Shown here piece by piece: positions 21,908 through 31,613 of a stretch of 31,845 bases of DNA. The first letter of the stretch is position 1. Each line of letters begins with the position of its first letter. Source of the DNA: Gonapodya prolifera JEL478. Taxonomy: Eukaryota > Monoblepharomycota > Monoblepharidomycetes > Monoblepharidales > Gonapodyaceae. A program made the translations under genes and the position numbers. The stretch covers positions 1-31,845 of the forward strand of contig KQ965901.1 in assembly GCA_001574975.1 (NCBI GenBank), read 5' to 3'. The notes beneath the pieces are model-generated. The model was not told where the DNA came from and did not search any database. It saw only the letters and a program-made list of their open reading frames with translations.

Positions 21908-23137
21908 TCAATCAAAATGCGATTTCACTGTACATGCAAAAGGCCCAGACCATGAGCATCCATCCACCATCCCGCATTCTTTATACCTTCCACACCACAC
22001 CTTGTGCACCTTCCACGCCTCCCTTTGGCATGAATCCCCACAGTACCGCGCCAAGCGGCATCGGGCGCAACCCTTCAGTCGAGATCTGCCTGCCGCTTGA
22101 GGTGCTTTCCCACATCCGTCGCAGAGCATTACCCTGCTACAGTGTTCTTCACAAAGATTCTTGATTCTCCGGGCACAGCTCCCTTATTTTGACAGGATCC
22201 TCCGGCACCATGGAGGCCTCAACAGCCCAAAAGTAGGAACGGCGGAAAGCATAGATCCCTCGAATATCCCCAATGCGCAATAGTTCTGAATGAGGGGTGA
22301 ATCGGGGGGAGTTGTGTCTGACAGCAAACCAAAAATGTTGTCATGCAGTTGTCCAAACTGCACGAGAAGCTCATCCCCTATTGGAAATGCGTGAAAGACA
22401 TCACTGGGCGGAAGCTTCTTGGTACAGAGCGTGGTGATTGCCAACAACTCATACGTAACGGAAGGATCCTCGGGGCTGAATGCGTGTTCGCGAACGTTCC
22501 ACTCTGTACCGAAATAATCCAAAGCGCACTCCATAAGATTTCAGAGTAGTTCAACCCCTCCAAACTTCCACAAGGGAGCGTGCAGATCAACGGAGTAGAA
22601 GAGTTGTGAAATGTATAACGCGGCAAAAATGAATGCTCTTTCCTCTTCCTGGATGGGAAGGACTCCTGTTCGTTGGGTACTAGACGGTACGTGTGCATTC
22701 TGTTGTATCGCTTTGAGAGTCAATATATCAATCCTGGGTTGTTTTGCTTGGGCGTTGCTTTTCATAATTGCGGAGAAGTCAATCAATCTCCTCAATCGAG
22801 GGCGGGTCAGAATTTTTACCAAGCTAGGCAATATCACGATGGCGGTTGTGTTGGCTGCTTGAGTTGCACTACGGACATTGTCGACATTGGACGTGAGCGT
22901 GGCGCTCATAAGGGGCAAAGTCGTCGACCACGACAAGAACATGGAGAGAAGTATCTGTTCAGAGTTCGATGTATCTCCAAGCAGAGGTACAATAGTTTTT
23001 CGAACTCCAAGGGGATCGTAGTTGTTGTAGGGAAGGAGGGCATCGTGACCGCGTATCGTTCTGCCAGGGTCGGCCGCTATGCCATGCTCCGACTGTGAGA
23101 GGTTCCAATGACATTGATGGAGAAGGTGAGCGCTCAC
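21908..23137 (-). pseudogene. MYND paralog 2, intact MYND finger but premature stop
   Basis: From YDPLGVRKTIVPLLGDTSN onward the copy is collinear with paralog 1: SLVKILTRPRLRRLIDFSAI, EEERAFIFAALYISQLF, DLHAPLWKFGGVELL, MECALDYFGTEW and DPSVTYELLAITTLC. Introns at 22286-22329 (GTTTGC to TTCAG) and 22134-22176 (GTGCCC to AGCAG) restore one frame into the MYND finger. The finger has all eight ligands: CDGC, CARC, YCGDSC, then H and C in VHKVWC. An in-frame TGA (22541-22543) sits exactly where paralog 1 has CGA (Arg) in LLRNLM. The N-terminal 40 or so residues of paralogs 1 and 3 are not recognisable, so the start is unknown. Apart from the stop this is the best preserved copy. Confidence 0.65.
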
Positions 23138-23373
23138 CTTGATTAGCGCCTTGTGGGGCGGCGGGCGCTAGCTGCGGAAGGTTTTGTAGTCGCGGGTGGA
23201 TTTAACTGACTACGGCAAATCGCGGGAAGTCCCAACGAAAGACTATTCTTTTACACACTCCACAAAAATGCTATTGCATGGTTATCTGCGCAAAACTACA
23301 CGTCTTTAAAGTGCAATTCCAGCTGGGACTGACGCCCAGAAGAGTGATATCAGCTATTCCAGACCCCAATTCA

Positions 23374-24681
23374 TCAACGCCACTCCACATTCTTGTACCT
23401 GGCACAGCACACCTTGTGCGCCTTCCAATCTTTCTTTTGGCAAGAGTCCGCACAGTACCTCGCAAAACGGCACCCTACACACGTTTTGAGTCGTTGAGAC
23501 TCGGATTTCATCCCGTGTCTACCTTTGCCACACGCCTCACAGAACAGCTTCGTTCACTGTGCCACTTTTGGTTTGAACTTCGCATCTCCAGTATCATCTT
23601 GTTTCTTTCGGAATTCATGCAGGCGCTGGAGGGTTTATCAGGTTTGATTCCGCAGCAAGAGTGTAGCCTGAGACTGAACAGAAAAGTCCTGGAAGATCCC
23701 CGTAACGGGATAGTTCTAGGGCTATTGAGTCTGGAGGAGGTCTGTCCCAAAACATTCCGCCACCGATAATGTCAAAGACCAATAATTCAAACTCCCAGGT
23801 AAGATTGGTGTCGCCCTTTCAAAAAATGCCTTGATTAAATCATCCTTTGCAAGGTACCTGAAGCTCAATGCAACTATTTTGAACAACTCAAACGAAACAG
23901 AACTATCCAAATCCCACGACGGCCGGCCGGTGCCAGATCTTCATTCGCGAACCAGCCACTCTGTCCTGAAATAGTCCAAGGCACAATGCATGAGATTTCG
24001 AAGCAATGCAGGGCCTCCAAGCTTCCACAATGGAGTGAGCAAAGTCGAAGAGTTTTGAAACATAAATGGCGGCACAAATGAACGTCATATCGTCTTCTGG
24101 GACAGGAAATATCCCAACCCGCTTCTTAGGCACCAAGTTCCAAGAATCTTTCATGGCCTTGATGGTGGAGATTCCAATTGGTCCCCTTTCTGGAAGAAGC
24201 GAGCGCGCCTTTGCCATTGCGGCGAAGTCAAATGCCCTCCTTGCCCGACGACGGGTGAGGATCTTCACAAAGCTGGGCAGTACATGGTTGTAAGGCTGGA
24301 AACGCGTGTCAAAAGTCTGTTTTCCGGTTCTAAAAGCACCAACTCCTGCGGTAAAGTGTACCACCACATGCACATCGAAAGAAGTGTTCGCTCCGAGTAA
24401 ATTGTGTTTCCGAGTATCGAAACAACGAGTTTGCGAATTCCAAGGGGGTCTTCATCGTCGTCGGATGCAAGGAGGGCGTGGATGCATTCGGATGCAGGCT
24501 TTGGGGTTGGTTCGAAATACAGTTTCAGCCGCCCAAACAGAGGTATCATGGCCTCTTCGGCTGAATTCCAAGATTCAGTCTTGATCACAGGAGTGTTGAA
24601 ATGCTCAGCGACATCGGATTCCATAGAGGTCGACGTCCCGGGCGGCTGGCTGGTTGTGTTTATGTCGCACTGGGGATCCAT
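23374..24681 (-). pseudogene. MYND paralog 3, frameshifted
   Basis: The N-terminus is preserved (MESDVAEHFNTPVIKTESW, DEDPLGIRKLVVSILGN). A 44-nt intron (GTGCTT to TTCCAG) joins MWWYTLPQEL to PYNHVLPSFVKILTRRR. After YVSKLFDF the frame slips: relative to paralog 1, 8 nt are missing near 24036-24042 before LTPLWKLGG. The collinear protein continues in other frames (ALLRNLMHCALDYF, DSSVSFELFKIVALS, TNLTWEFELLVFDII). A canonical intron is retained at the position lost in paralog 1. The MYND finger itself is complete: CEAC, CVGC, YCADSC and HKVCC, ending ARYKNVEWR. The several frame breaks mark it as a pseudogene unless they are assembly errors. Confidence 0.65.
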
Positions 24682-25302
24682 CGATCAGACCGTGTAAAAG
24701 GATGAGTCATGCCAGCGAGAAAGGATGTGCCCACCACGAAGAGTGAGATGCAGCGTAGTACGGGTGGTGGTAAGCGGCAAACTTTGTCGGCGCCGACAAG
24801 CTGAGGCCTCAGCATACACAAAAACAACAGAGTAAACGAAGAAAAGTGACGAGTATAAGTGAAGTATATTGGCTTGGACTTATTTTTCGCTGCAACATCT
24901 GACCCAAATCCCTGGGCAATGCAATGCGGCATCGAAGTGGATTGAGGTTTCGATGGTGCACGTCGAGCTGCTCTTGAGTGGTATTCGTCCAAAGCATTAC
25001 AGCTTACTACTACGTCGTACAGTATGAAGCACACAAAGTGAGTGATCGCCTTCGATACATCCTTGTGGAACAACAGTCACTCCAGACCAAGTACGTGACC
25101 ACAATCCCCATCTAAAACGTCCAAACGTCCCGCACCGCGCCCAGCAGACCTCTCGCCAGACCCAGCGCCCACACGCACGTCAAACGAACACATTGCCTCC
25201 CTGTGGCAGGTACTTTCCGCACGTGTGTCGACGTCGCAACCCAGGCTGAAAAGTCCGGTATTTTCTAAAGTCCTCTCGGTACCCTCAAGTCCCCCAAGTC
25301 CC
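24682..25302. other. Intergenic region, no supported gene
   Basis: About 620 bases between MYND paralog 3 and the disordered-protein gene. A 137-codon minus-strand frame (24660-25073) overlaps the start of paralog 3, contains no recognisable motif and is probably chance. Confidence 0.35.
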
Positions 25303-26754
25303 TCACTTCTTCCTCCTCCCAAACAGCCCCACCAAACCACTCGAAAATCCGCCCTTCCCCTTCCCTTCTGCCACCCCCTTCCCTTCCCCACCCCCCTTCC
25401 TTTCTCCCGCCCCAGTTCCCGACCCGCCGCCTAACCAACTCGTGGGCCGTTTTCGATCGCGACCGGTAGCGGACCGCTGCAGAACTGCGTCCAGACGGGC
25501 CGTCGCCGTGGCGGGTGGTGCGTCGGTGCTTTGACGTTGTGAGGCGTCGACGTCGTGGGCTGGTGGTGCGAGCAGGCCTGCGCTGGGGCGGACGTCCATC
25601 CTCCGTCTCGTCAAATGATCGGGCTGGTTTGGTGGGGGAAGAGGCGACAACGCCCCGCGTCCCACGGCAGGACGCGCGTCTATGCTTCGTCGTCGAGAGA
25701 TGTTACCCTGGTCTTTGGGCGCTTGCGGAGAGACCATGCCCGTGCGGTCCACAACCGTAGGTCGGACGTCCAAGCTCCGTCTCTTCTCCGCCCCACCATC
25801 ATCCGTAGCGGGAGGTGCCAAATGCACCGATCGTCTGTGCTCGTGCGTGCTGTGCCTCCGCGTACGGTCTGTCGCCGTGATGGTCTGCCTGACTGGCCTG
25901 GAGGATGGAGGAGTAGGGAGTGGTGTGGCGACCGGGATGGTGACGAGCGGGACGTCGTCGTCTGTTTCGTATGAGTCGGAGACGGCGGGCATGGTGGGGC
26001 GGGGAGTGCGGTTGGTGGGGTGGTGGGGGGTGGTGGATGGTGTGTTTGTGGATGGTGGAACAGATTTGGGTGGAGGGATAGCGGCAGGAGCAGGAGCAGG
26101 GACAGGCGGTGCGTATTCTTCAATCGACATGGAGGTTCGATGGTGTGCCGTTTCCGAGTGGCCAGGCTTCCCCCTCCGACTGTTCTTCCTCCCAATTTGG
26201 TCCGAATTCCCAGGTGCCACCTGCCCCATATTCGCCTCCACTGCTTGACCTTTTGCAGTTGCCATCACTGCTCGCTCAGCCCTGACCTTGTCCATCTCAG
26301 CTCTCAGCGTCCGATTCTCCACAGCAACCTCCTCCACCCGCACCAGGCAGGCCTTCAGGGCCGCTTCGAGGTCCACCACCCGTCTCTCCAGCGCCCGTAC
26401 GAGTTGTATCGAGTCCACCTGCTCCACCGTGGGCGCTGCAGGAGCAGGGTCAGGCGAACCGTTCCTTTCATGCCTTCGTCGCGAGGTCCGCCTTCCTGGA
26501 GCATTGAGCGACGAGTGCCGTCTCAGCTTCGCCTGCGACAGGTCGCGCGGGTCTCTGATTGCGCCTGGCGCTGGTACCTGCAGCTCCAGCCCCGCCGCGT
26601 CCACGTCGTCCGAGTCGTTGTCGTCGACGTCAAAGGAAACCACCGCGGGCTTCTTCCCCGGCAGCGGCGGTTTGGACTCGACGGTGGGAACGGAAAGGTG
26701 GATCGATGCGTTGGGTGGAGAAGAGAAATCCCGTGTTTCTAGTGTATGAAGCAT
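25303..26754 (-). CDS. Intronless, mostly disordered protein with a short coiled coil and RR-S-D-x-RP repeats
   Basis: A single 483-codon frame starts MLHTLETRDFSSPPNASIHL. Residues about 40-75 are acidic (DVDDNDSDDVDAAG). About 110-170 form a coiled coil (IQLVRALERRVVDLEAALKA and EEVAVENRTLRAEMDKV). The remainder is Pro/Ser/Thr/Arg-rich. Three related units occur in the second half: KRRSLDVRPTVVDRTG, RRRSIDARPAVGRGAL and RRRMDVRPSAGLL, plus a basic RRHS/HRRS patch. The C-terminus is Gly/Lys-rich, ending FSSGLVGLFGRRKK, possibly a short basic amphipathic tail. RRxS sequences fit basophilic kinase sites such as PKA; that is inference. Being intronless is unusual beside its intron-rich neighbours. 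No family was recognised, so the function is unknown. Confidence 0.7.
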   Translation of the reverse strand: MLHTLETRDFSSPPNASIHLSVPTVESKPPLPGKKPAVVSFDVDDNDSDDVDAAGLELQVPAPGAIRDPRDLSQAKLRRHSSLNAPGRRTSRRRHERNGSPDPAPAAPTVEQVDSIQLVRALERRVVDLEAALKACLVRVEEVAVENRTLRAEMDKVRAERAVMATAKGQAVEANMGQVAPGNSDQIGRKNSRRGKPGHSETAHHRTSMSIEEYAPPVPAPAPAAIPPPKSVPPSTNTPSTTPHHPTNRTPRPTMPAVSDSYETDDDVPLVTIPVATPLPTPPSSRPVRQTITATDRTRRHSTHEHRRSVHLAPPATDDGGAEKRRSLDVRPTVVDRTGMVSPQAPKDQGNISRRRSIDARPAVGRGALSPLPPPNQPDHLTRRRMDVRPSAGLLAPPAHDVDASQRQSTDAPPATATARLDAVLQRSATGRDRKRPTSWLGGGSGTGAGERKGGGEGKGVAEGKGKGGFSSGLVGLFGRRKK

Positions 26755-27303
26755 TTTTGCCTAATGTGGCGTGACGGCTGGTGGTGATCGGAATTAGGAC
26801 TGACATCCCTTGACGTCTTGGCTTGCAAAACGAGAAAGAAAAGGTCAAATTGGCACCGAGTTTAACTTATTTATTGATATGTAGTTTGCTTTATAATGTG
26901 TTGATTGCGTTTGGCGAGAGTTGCGGAGGGATCGAAATGTGATGCCACCGTTTGTTCAAAGTGACTGTTCTCATCACCTCGCTGCGGAGGGGAAATCTTA
27001 TCATTTAGGGAATGTTGGGTGTGAATAGATTCTCGGCCCGTTCTTCAATCGGATCATCAAGGTGAAAAGGAGGATCAATAGAACGAGATCTCACAATTGT
27101 ACAATCCATTCCTCCACCATTTTCTCTGTTCTTTAATCTTGCAACACAACTGATAGTGTATGGGGCTGTCGGCTTCTTTCTGAACACAAATGATCAACCA
27201 CTAGGGCTGGTGAGTCAATGAAACGTCACGGTAGTTGGCGGGCACCTGACAGTGACCTCAAATAGCCATGGTCGGGCTGAAGTGAAGAGCTCGCACACTC
27301 GTG
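26755..27303. other. Upstream region of the disordered-protein gene, no gene seen
   Basis: AT-richer sequence that should contain the promoter of the minus-strand gene ending at 25303. Short frames only. No repeat or RNA gene was recognised. Confidence 0.3.
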
Positions 27304-27575
27304 TCAAATGATCTACATCGCAAACTGCTGCTGAAAAAGCACACACGATTACAATCCAAATTGAGCGTCAAGCATGCCCTACATGAGCACGAGCTTCAAT
27401 GCCCCGGTCGCGGAAGACACTAAATTTGAAGTGTGAGACACGTCAGCGCTGTGTCGTAAGCGAGAAGGGAACAAACGTACGTGCCACCCAAAAGGGTAAC
27501 GGTCGAGTGTCGGAATCACCTCCTTGCAAAATGGTATTTGCCGTGATGCATGAAGTGTAGAAGATGCGTTCTTGG
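27304..27575. repeat. Direct repeat, copy 1 (with small minus-strand frame 27379-27621)
   Basis: Matches 27630-27871 in the same orientation: shared CAAATGATCT-CATCGC, CACACGATTAC-ATCCAAATT, CATGAG and TGATGCA-GAA blocks in the same order. On the minus strand this copy lies within a small frame, MKFSVEMVNSFAQIQAKNAS to RYPFGWH, followed by an intron-like GTACGT...TTTAG. The equivalent frame in copy 2 has a stop (ASQ*MPCC against ASRQIPFC). Whether copy 1 is a real small gene is uncertain. Confidence 0.55.
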
Positions 27576-27629
27576 CTTGAATTTGAGCGAAAGAGTTGAC
27601 CATTTCGACCGAGAACTTCATTTATTCTA

Positions 27630-27871
27630 TCAAATGATCTTCATCGCGAAGTTCTCTTGGAATTGTACACACGATTACGATCCAAATTAGGGATAAAGCA
27701 CTCATGACATGAGCTAAATGCTTTCGAAAGATGCGAATTTTGTGGGTGACGTAAGCACATCGGCATTCGGCACAAAAGTTCGTTCACCTCCCCCAAAACG
27801 TCACACTAGAATTCACGTCTGCGCAGCACGGCATTTACTGTGATGCACGAATTGCAAAATGACTGCGCTCT
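27630..27871. repeat. Direct repeat, copy 2
   Basis: Diverged second copy, offset from copy 1 by about 326 nt at the left end and 297 nt at the right end, so indels have accumulated. The minus-strand small frame seen in copy 1 is interrupted here. Confidence 0.55.
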
Positions 27872-28611
27872 TTGGTGGGGAAGAGTCCGATATTTGGACA
27901 CGTGGCGACCAATTATTGACCAGGCCGAATCATCCCCTGCTTTTCCAAAATAAAAAAAATCATCCCTGGAAAGCAACTAAGTAGCCCTGGATATGTTTTC
28001 TGCGACATGATGTTCTACATCGTCGCCAGAAGGAAAGGTGTTCTCCTGCAGTGAGCGCAGCTTTTGGGAATACATGTCACTTTTACGGACGAGCAAACAT
28101 GCCAGAGAGCAGTTGGAAATGAGCAAACGAGCGTCAAAAAAGAGAGTGCAGTATGCCAGCAAAAGACGACGGCGCTGGGGGTCATTAACCCATCTTCCGT
28201 CGCGGCTTTAGAATCGAACCCCGCCGAGTACGTGACAGTGGCGAGCCACCAACATACTGTACCAAGCGGCCTGCGTGAACTGCACAAGGAAATCAGGGGG
28301 CCCCTTGTGGTTGCGCTCGACCGGGTTGTGACGAACTTTGCGCGTCCGGACTCCCTCCAGACGGTGGACGGTGCTCTTAATTTATGCGGCCCCGAACGGC
28401 ATACAATTCGGACAGAACGCCGAGTATAGGCGCGACGTAGGAAATGACTGGTAATGATTTCGTATATATAAATCGATCTTTTCGGTAAATATGGGGGCTT
28501 CCTTCCACACTCTTAATCCCCCGAGCTCAATTACATCGTACATTCATTACCAGTTCAATGGTTGCGACGGATATTTGGAGCCAACACCTGACGCAGAACG
28601 TGGATTGCGAT
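27872..28611. other. Intergenic region, no supported gene
   Basis: A plus-strand frame of 121 codons (28064-28429) and an opposite frame of 90 codons overlap each other and have no recognisable motif. A TATATATAAA-like element is at about 28462, but no gene start can be linked to it. Confidence 0.3.
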
Positions 28612-29971
28612 TCAAACATCCACAGGCAACTCAGTGGCAACATCCATATCGCAAAACTCCCATCGAGCGACTGGTGGTGGATCAACAGGTTCGTCCACAG
28701 AACTGGCCTCGTCAACAGGACCCTCCTCGATAAGGTGATGAACAATAATGCGGGACCCCGCCAAATGCACCGTGGTGACGAAAAAGGGATCATATACGTC
28801 GCACAATTCTTGATTTTAGACTGGAGCGAGGGCAGTGCTTTGTCAAAGAGAAGTGCACCCTCGTCTTTCTCCTTGTCACCAATAGGTTGGTCAAAACCCG
28901 TAGCTTCTGCATCCTTCCCGAAATCAAAGAGGCTGGCGGTTTCACCATTTAAATGTTGAATGCAGCCCCTGCCTTAAATTCAACTGTGTCAAATGTCAAT
29001 TTTGGTGAAAATGCTAGATAACGTACATAAAAGGGACCCAGTTTGGAACAGCAACGTTTTGCACGATTGGAAGGAAACTGACACCACTGGAGAGGCCATA
29101 AAATTAATACAGGGAATGATATGTGTGTTTCGGTAGGCTTTATCCACAATTTCAAGTTCCTTGCGTAGCCTTGCATATTCTTCCTGTCGACTGGTTGCTG
29201 ACAGGCCAAACTGTTCCCGGAGAAAATTGTGAAGAGCAGCACGATCTGAGCCAACTAAAATGGACTCTTGGTCTCGCTCACTCTCAAACACATCCACAAC
29301 ATTGTTTTGCATTCTACAATGTGAGACGACTTCAAACGTGGAAACTCTCGATGGTGAGGAAAGCCACTCACCTTTTAGCTCCACGGATATTCGAATATAT
29401 GTTCTCCAAAAGCTCCTTGCGCTTCCTGCGGATAAGTTGCGGAACACACGAATTCAGTGTACGCCAATTTCCAGTTCGCGCTGGTCATTGGACATAAAGC
29501 AGCCACCCGTCAGCGAAAGGGATGGGGATACCATTTTCAAGAACATTGGTCATAAAAGTCTGCCCAAAATCCACTGCAGTTCGAGCTCCACTCGCAAGAG
29601 ACCCGAGAACGAAGAACAAGGACTCCATTGAAAGAAAGGGGAGGTTTGAGCGACGACGACGGCACCGGAGGATGATTTCGCCTATATGATTGAGAATCAT
29701 CAGTCCAAAACTTCAACATCGCCAAAATCGTTGAAAATAGCGCATCGCTCATCGATCTCACCTTTTTAGTGGATTCCTGACTCCGCTTGTTCCACACGTT
29801 TCTCGTTTCTTTTTCAGTTGGCTCGGCTCCGGCTCCTGTTGGCGCTCTGGTGAATTCTCTAGACCATTCCGACGCGTACACGGCGATCGATTGGGGAGGA
29901 GTGGGTCGCGGTGGAATCCTTGGAAGCTCAACCGTTGCAGTCTCCTGGAAAGCATTCCGCAAATCAGTCAA
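28612..29971 (-). CDS. Hypothetical multi-exon protein with coiled-coil centre
   Basis: Start MTDLRNAFQETATVELPRIP, with the first exon ending RSQESTKK at a GTGAGA donor (29762). The best-supported middle reads ELLENIYSNIRGAKR, then MQNNVVDVFESERDQESILV, GSDRAALHNFLREQFGLSAT and SRQEEYARLRKELEIVDKAY, a charged helical segment. Further on NGETASLFDFGKDAEATGF and QPIGDKEKDE join via a 49-nt intron (GTGCAC to TCAAG) to LCDVYDPFFVTTVHLAGSRI and an acidic tail ending DVATELPVDV (stop 28612-28614). Exons around 29440-29700 and 28970-29130 are not settled. I do not recognise the family. Helical centre and acidic C-terminus suggest a subunit of a complex, but that is a guess. Confidence 0.45.
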
Positions 29972-30374
29972 TACAGATGAAACAAAGCATTGGCACTTCT
30001 AAAAATTGTACGACGAAACGAGGGATGACACCGTTGTCCAACCAGGAATTCAAAAAGCTGATTTATACGATCACTCCGACGTGATGGCCCAATGGACCCT
30101 TGCAGCACGGGAGGAGAGTGAATATCATGGCGCCCATGCGTTTCCGGATGGCGGCAGACAGATTGCTGTCTGTATTCAAACTGAAAACGTCTCCCAACGA
30201 AGACGATTGGGCGATTGGGTCCTCCTGGACTGCTAAAGCCCTAGGACCGGCCAAGCTCTAGTAATCGCCTCGCAAGAGCTGTTTCCGGATCGCTCCATGG
30301 TCGATGGGGTGGTTTTTTGGAAATTTGTGGAGTTGATGTGGTTTGACACATTTAACATTTACTGCATTTTGTAG
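29972..30374. other. Intergenic region where the missing aldo-keto reductase N-terminus would be expected
   Basis: No frame here resembles an aldo-keto reductase N-terminus (no LG-SGLKVS-type start, no DTA-YG or catalytic Tyr motif). No other gene was recognised. The acceptor-like TTTTGTAG at 30367-30374 precedes the first recognisable reductase exon. Confidence 0.5.
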
Positions 30375-31300
30375 TAACTCCCTCAAACGCCTCGGTACCG
30401 ACGACATGGACCTGTACCAAATCCACCGCTGGGACAGCGAGATGCCCATCGAGGAGACCATGTCCGCGCTCAACGACCTCGTGCGCGTCGGGAAAGTGCG
30501 GTACCTGGGTGCGAGCTCCATGTGCGCGTGGCAGTTCTCCAAAGCACAATGTACGGCGAAGATGAATGGGTGGGCTCAATTTGTGTCGATGGTGGATGGT
30601 GGTTGGTTGGGAACGTGTTGTTCAAGGGCTACACATCGTCAGGGTAGCAAAATTACTACCACCTTCTCTATCGGTGAGCGAGTTGAAACGATGTTTTGGG
30701 AGTCCAACGGCATTCTGACGTCTTGCACAGGGAGGAAGGGCGTGAAATGATCCCACTGCTGCAGGACATGGGAGTTGGAATGTGAGAAACGTCTTTCGTT
30801 ATTCGTTATTCGTATGACGCATCAACCGCTCCCACTCCAGGATCCCGTGGTCCCCTCTTGGTGCGTTACTTCTTTCACCTCTGCATCTTCGTCCTTCTCT
30901 CACCATTCTCCCCTGCCCTCAATCATCGCAACCGCTGAAAATCAAAGACGCCGACGACGATATTGTGGACCCATGCGTCGAGGTCGCCAAGAAGAAGGGC
31001 GTCACGGCGAGTCAGGTGGCTTTGGCTCGGATGTGAGTGTGGACAGCGCGCTGGCGCCTGGTTTCATATTTTGGCTGATGGGGATTCTGCTGCAGGCACA
31101 GCAAGAAGTTCGTCACCAGTCCCATCTGCGGTGGGTAGCCTTTCCTTCTGTACTCCTTCACGCTTGACTTGTTTGAGACCTAACGTCGTCGTCTGCCCAA
31201 CGACTCTCAGGAATCTCCAAGCTCACGTACCTCTACGACCTTATCGGAGCACTCGCTGTGAAGCTTGACGAAGAGAGATCAAGTTCCTCGAAGAGCTTAC
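30375..31300 (+). pseudogene. Aldo-keto reductase, N-terminally truncated relic
   Basis: Reductase blocks are present in order across short introns: [134 protein letters not shown] and KLTYLYDLIGALAVKLDEE. This is the C-terminal two thirds of an AKR barrel, NADPH-dependent in the family. The first barrel strands with the catalytic Asp-Tyr-Lys are absent. The usual ARG-LTRP stretch after IPWSPL is also missing. At the end the frame slips: IKFLEEL is readable one frame away after DEE (about 31275). These defects indicate a relic, although a divergent first part left of 30375 cannot be fully excluded. Confidence 0.7.
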
Positions 31301-31613
31301 GTTGTCCACATTTTTAGTTTCCGTTGTGAGGTCGCTCTTCGCTGACCAACCCCCCTCCACCTTTCAGCGTCCATCACGCACGAAATAAATGGACACGCTT
31401 AGGAGAATCCGTCGTTTATGTATTGAAAAACAACGATCACGCCATGTCTCCACCCACGCCAGCACCGTCTGAATGAGTTTTTATTGAGAGTTTGCCAAAG
31501 TCATTTCTGAGCAGCTCAACGGGACTCCATTCTTCAACGTCGAAGACACGGAACATCGTGGAGGACTGTGGTCGAAGGGCATGCACTTCGATCCATTGAT
31601 TCACTTTATCCCA
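31301..31613. other. Intergenic region upstream of thymidylate kinase
   Basis: About 310 bases that should contain the thymidylate kinase promoter. A 61-codon antisense frame at 31437-31622 lacks recognisable motifs. An in-frame upstream ATG at 31581 would add 11 residues to the kinase. Confidence 0.35.

Noticed and set aside
22134-22329. Apparent frameshifts in MYND paralog 2 near 22310 and 22160
   Set aside because: Both are explained by short introns (22286-22329 and 22134-22176) with GT-AG ends that restore the frame into a complete MYND finger.
26020-26742. 240-codon plus-strand frame opposite the disordered protein gene
   Set aside because: It is a shadow of the 483-codon minus-strand frame, whose coiled coil and repeats give it better support.
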